23,671 nucleotides of DNA. It comes from a virus. Positions 21,577 to 23,671 of the stretch are shown piece after piece. Where the stretch lies: positions 1 through 23,671 of the IMG/VR virus record IMGVR_UViG_3300038456_000067; one strand, written 5' to 3'. Made by a program: the position numbers and the translations under genes. A model generated the notes under the pieces. The model was given only the letters and a program-made list of their open reading frames with translations. It was not told the origin of the DNA and did not search any database. Within the stretch, counting starts at the first letter, position 1, and each line of letters starts with the position of its first letter.

Positions 21577-22018
21577 GTGCATATGCCTCTCTAGCTTTGA
21601 AGTTAATCCACTCACGATTAGCAGCGCCATAACGCCTACTGCTTTGCCGATGACTTTCTCTACCTTTCGAGGAAGTAGCAGCCCTATGTTGACTTGCCAT
21701 TCCTTTCGGCGTAGCCCGATAACGGCGCATAGTGGCTATGCCCTTCAAAGAACTATTATAGCGTCGAAGACAAGCTGCCCGTTTTACTGATGCTTGATAG
21801 CGCCGCTGGCTCGCAATTCCTTTTGGGGACGTATGCGCCCGCCGCTGGGTCGCAATTCCTTTCGGAGACCCCTGATACCGCCGATGAATAAGCAAACCTG
21901 CTGGGGAAGCATAAAAACGAAGACACTGCTCTCGGTTCGCCCAATACCATTTTTTCGCCCTAGCATTTCGATGCAACCGTTCTGCCTCTGTCATGTCCTT
22001 AACCAGCTTATACGACAT
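21557..22018 (-). CDS. Basic protein of seven tandem 13-residue repeats, unknown function
   Basis: 153 residues from the ATG at 22018, which shares one base with the resolvase stop (TGATG) and has GGAGAG upstream. A longer frame to 22060 lacks such a site. The N-terminus is helical and charged (TEAERLHRNARAKKWYWANR). Residues ~34-124 consist of seven 13-residue units, consensus R-Y-x-x-S-P-K-G-I-A-x-x-R. Examples are RYQGSPKGIATQR, RAHTSPKGIASQR and RYNSSLKGIATMR. The C-terminus again becomes polar helix (ANREWINFKAREAYAHAKEN). The whole is strongly basic, so nucleic-acid binding is plausible. No zinc ligands or HNH motif are visible. I recall similar Ser-Lys-Gly repeats in phage hypotheticals but cannot name a family. 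Position between a resolvase and a phosphoesterase suggests a DNA transaction role (inference). Confidence 0.7.
   Translation of the reverse strand: MSYKLVKDMTEAERLHRNARAKKWYWANREQCLRFYASPAGLLIHRRYQGSPKGIATQRRAHTSPKGIASQRRYQASVKRAACLRRYNSSLKGIATMRRYRATPKGMASQHRAATSSKGRESHRQSSRRYGAANREWINFKAREAYAHAKENR
21647..21919 (-). repeat. Seven tandem 39-bp coding repeats (13-residue units)
   Basis: Seven in-frame units encode the 13-residue periodicity at residues 34-124 of the basic protein. Units are divergent at the nucleotide level; the best conserved bases encode the S-x-K-G core, e.g. CAATTCCTTTTGGGGA and CAATTCCTTTCGGAGA on the plus strand near 21817 and 21852. This argues for an old repeat maintained by selection at the protein level. 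Confidence 0.75.
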
Positions 22019-22449
22019 CACGCTCTCTCCGCATTCTGCTCTGCATACTTCAGCAACCAAAACGCATCCGCTTCGTGTTCATTCGAACCCTGATACCCGA
22101 GCCGCTGCGCCGCCCTGACCATCATGTCTTTCGAGGCCCGGCCGTCTCGCGTGGCGAACTTCTTGATCGTCGCCACAGCAACATCAATTACTGGCAGCCC
22201 TGCCAATGAAGCAGCAGCCTCGATCACACCGGCACTGCCCCAGCCACAGCGCGTGGCATCTCGCCCCCTGGCGAATGGTGTCTCGTAGACTACCAGATCG
22301 AGCCCACCACTCAACATATCAGGGAGCCAATCCAGGAGCTGCCCCTGCCGATGGGCGCGCGGGCCGGTGAAGAGTTTAGAGCCAACACCATAGGGGCTAT
22401 TGCAGGCCCAGCCGATCGTTGCTCCGAGATCGAATGCGATGATGTTCAT
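22018..22449 (-). CDS. RuvC-like Holliday-junction resolvase (phage type)
   Basis: 143 residues from the ATG at 22449, which overlaps the stop of the upstream gene by 4 bases (ATGA). An upstream extension to 22467 is rejected. The first strand MNIIAFDLGATIGWA carries the first acidic residue D7 in the DxGxxxGWA RuvC pattern. VVYETPFARG carries E56; ATIKKFATRDGRASKDMM is the 'K.....G...Ka' helix region; NEHEADAFWLLKYA supplies the last acids (E126/D128). These four acidic positions bind the two metals of RNase H-fold resolvases. It probably cuts branched replication or recombination intermediates before packaging. The length, about 140-150 residues, is typical. Confidence 0.8.
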   Translation of the reverse strand: MNIIAFDLGATIGWACNSPYGVGSKLFTGPRAHRQGQLLDWLPDMLSGGLDLVVYETPFARGRDATRCGWGSAGVIEAAASLAGLPVIDVAVATIKKFATRDGRASKDMMVRAAQRLGYQGSNEHEADAFWLLKYAEQNAERA

Positions 22450-22661
22450 GGGTGCTCGTTCTCCCACTTCTTCAGGGCTCGGAACATTACCTCGGAATGC
22501 ATCAGCATCGTGAAAGCCTCAAGAGGCTCCCCATGGAGAAACAGTCGATTAGAAACAAGTTCGTTGCCATTCTCCAGAGTGGCAACCAGCCCCGCATGGA
22601 ACAGCGACTTGTCAAAAGACCAACGCCGAAATTTGAGAGTGACTTTTTCAATGTTCATCAT
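22446..22661 (-). CDS. Small hypothetical protein in replication operon
   Basis: 71 residues. Two adjacent ATGs (22661 and 22658); the outer one overlaps the polymerase stop (ATGA), the inner one starts one codon later. The Shine-Dalgarno is weak, so translation probably depends on coupling with the polymerase. The N-terminal half is a beta hairpin with basic residues (IEKVTLKFRRWSFDKSLFHA). The C-terminal half predicts a helix (PLEAFTMLMHSEVMFRALKK). No motif recognised. The basic hairpin could bind nucleic acid or the polymerase (inference). Confidence 0.6.
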   Translation of the reverse strand: MMNIEKVTLKFRRWSFDKSLFHAGLVATLENGNELVSNRLFLHGEPLEAFTMLMHSEVMFRALKKWENEHP

Positions 22662-23671
22662 TTTCTGTAACGTGATCCTTCCCAGGTGTCAACACCAATC
22701 GGGACTTTAATTTCTCGGGCCCACGGCTGCACGTCAAGCATGATTTGTTTGAGCATCTTCTCGTCCGCGGCGCCGGCACGCGGCTCGATCAGGATTTCGT
22801 CATGGACTTCGAGGACCACCGGCAGCCCCTCCTTCTCGCACAGGAGTTGCGCGTGGGTCATGATGTCCCGTTCCATCCCCATGATGACGTTCTCGGTGAG
22901 CTGGCCGCCGAAGGCCTTGATGGTCACCCATTGGCCAGCCTTCATGGCCTGGTAGGTCCAGCCCGGCCGGATGTCGTCGGCATCCCAGGGCATCGGGAAC
23001 ATGCCCTTCCGGGGGTTCCTGTACCACATCTTCCGGCCAGAGGGCAGCCTGGCGGACAGCCAGCCGTCCTCCAGCTTGTAGATCACCCCATAGGCCTCTT
23101 GGGGCACCCCATCCCACACAGCCTTCCTGGCGGCGTTCTGGAGGGCATACCAGACTTCAGGCACCTTGGGCGCCCATTCCGTACGGTAGGTCTGTACCAC
23201 TCCGGTACAGAACTCCAGGGTCTGCTCTTGGGCATATTTGAATTGGAACTTTGGGGCCCCCATCTGGAAGCCGAGGCCGAGAACGCTGTTCTTGCCTATG
23301 CCCCTTTCCCAGGGGTCTTTCTTCTTGTCGATCGGCCGCTTGAATATCTGCGCCGCCATATCACAATAGACATCGGCGCCAGAGGCCATGAGCGCCGTCT
23401 TATCGTGCTGCCCAGCCAGAGCCAGAACGAGACGAGCCTGGATACCGCTGTAGTCTCCAGAGATGAAAGTATTCTCTTGCTCCGGTACGAGGGCGTGTCG
23501 TAGGCCTCCCACGACCGTTTCAATGGCTGGCCCGACCGTCTCTTCGACCAGCCGGTTGTTTCCTGACATGATCGCCGCGACGATCCGATCGACCGGGATA
23601 ATCTCGTCATTTTCTTTTAGGGTCGGGCGGGGGAAGTTGTGGGGCTGGAGTAGGCGCCCAGCGGATCGGCC
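22658..23671 (-). CDS. Family A DNA polymerase, C-terminal polymerase domain (partial)
   Basis: The last 337 residues are in the window; the frame is open to the edge, so the N-terminus (probably a 3'-5' exonuclease domain) lies outside. An internal ATG at 23569 is not the start. In order: GRLLQPHNFPRPT (pre-palm loop near 23630); motif A SGDYSGIQARLVLALAG with catalytic D at 23453-23455; motif B, R-G-I-G-K-N-S-V-L-G-L-G-F-Q-M-G (~23255-23305); and motif C LEVHDEILIE (~22790-22815). It would replicate the phage genome. Notable: Gln replaces the Glu of the Pol I motif A DYSQIELR (E710). The residue in the O-helix Y766 position is Phe, and that at F762 is Leu. The upstream neighbour is unknown. 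First gene visible of the minus operon. Confidence 0.85.
   Translation of the reverse strand, partial: GRSAGRLLQPHNFPRPTLKENDEIIPVDRIVAAIMSGNNRLVEETVGPAIETVVGGLRHALVPEQENTFISGDYSGIQARLVLALAGQHDKTALMASGADVYCDMAAQIFKRPIDKKKDPWERGIGKNSVLGLGFQMGAPKFQFKYAQEQTLEFCTGVVQTYRTEWAPKVPEVWYALQNAARKAVWDGVPQEAYGVIYKLEDGWLSARLPSGRKMWYRNPRKGMFPMPWDADDIRPGWTYQAMKAGQWVTIKAFGGQLTENVIMGMERDIMTHAQLLCEKEGLPVVLEVHDEILIEPRAGAADEKMLKQIMLDVQPWAREIKVPIGVDTWEGSRYRK

Noticed and set aside
22745-23503. Plus-strand open frame of 252 codons opposite the DNA polymerase
   Set aside because: The minus strand carries all three family A polymerase motifs here; the plus frame has none and is Leu/His/Gly-rich shadow sequence.

Overview
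The window is a segment of a tailed-phage genome (or prophage) with a short-tailed, podovirus-like virion. It carries the C-terminus of a capsid protein, a T7 gp11-like tail adaptor, a T7 gp12-like tail nozzle, and three consecutive ejection-type internal virion proteins matching T7 gp14/15/16 by order and size. The DNA is moderately GC-rich and genes start with ordinary Shine-Dalgarno sites. A proteobacterial host is likely. DUF4214 domains in the tail nozzle hint at Alphaproteobacteria, where that domain is common on surface proteins, but this is inference.

Layout. From 1 to 19790 all genes are on the + strand and form the virion and host-contact module. It runs: capsid C-terminus; a structural protein of unknown role; two small proteins; a SPRY-fold protein; tail adaptor with inserted modules; a 1982-residue tail nozzle with two DUF4214 domains; internal virion proteins A, B (with a C-terminal RNNNPG domain) and C (1237 aa); then a cassette of probable tail-tip or fibre proteins, one built of sixteen ~22-residue repeats; and a probable holin. 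Two strong hairpins lie near the capsid gene, the only places where transcription seems punctuated.

From 19774 to 23671 all genes are on the - strand and form a replication, recombination and nucleotide module. In order of transcription these are: family A DNA polymerase (N-terminus outside the window), a 71-residue unknown, a RuvC-like resolvase, a basic protein made of seven 13-residue repeats, a calcineurin-like metallophosphoesterase, a DUF4406 nucleoside deoxyribosyltransferase-like protein, and a dATP/dGTP diphosphohydrolase-like protein (former DUF5664). Every junction in this module overlaps by 1 to 20 bases, so it is very probably one polycistronic, translationally coupled operon. 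The two modules converge and their last genes overlap by 17 bases.

The most interesting points are: nested and paired accessory domains inserted into core tail proteins; the amplified repeat array in the tail protein; the 13-residue-repeat protein embedded in the DNA-processing operon; and a purine-dNTP hydrolase encoded together with a polymerase whose motif A carries Gln where Pol I has the steric-gate Glu. No integrase, terminase, RNA polymerase, canonical endolysin, tRNA or CRISPR array is visible in this window.
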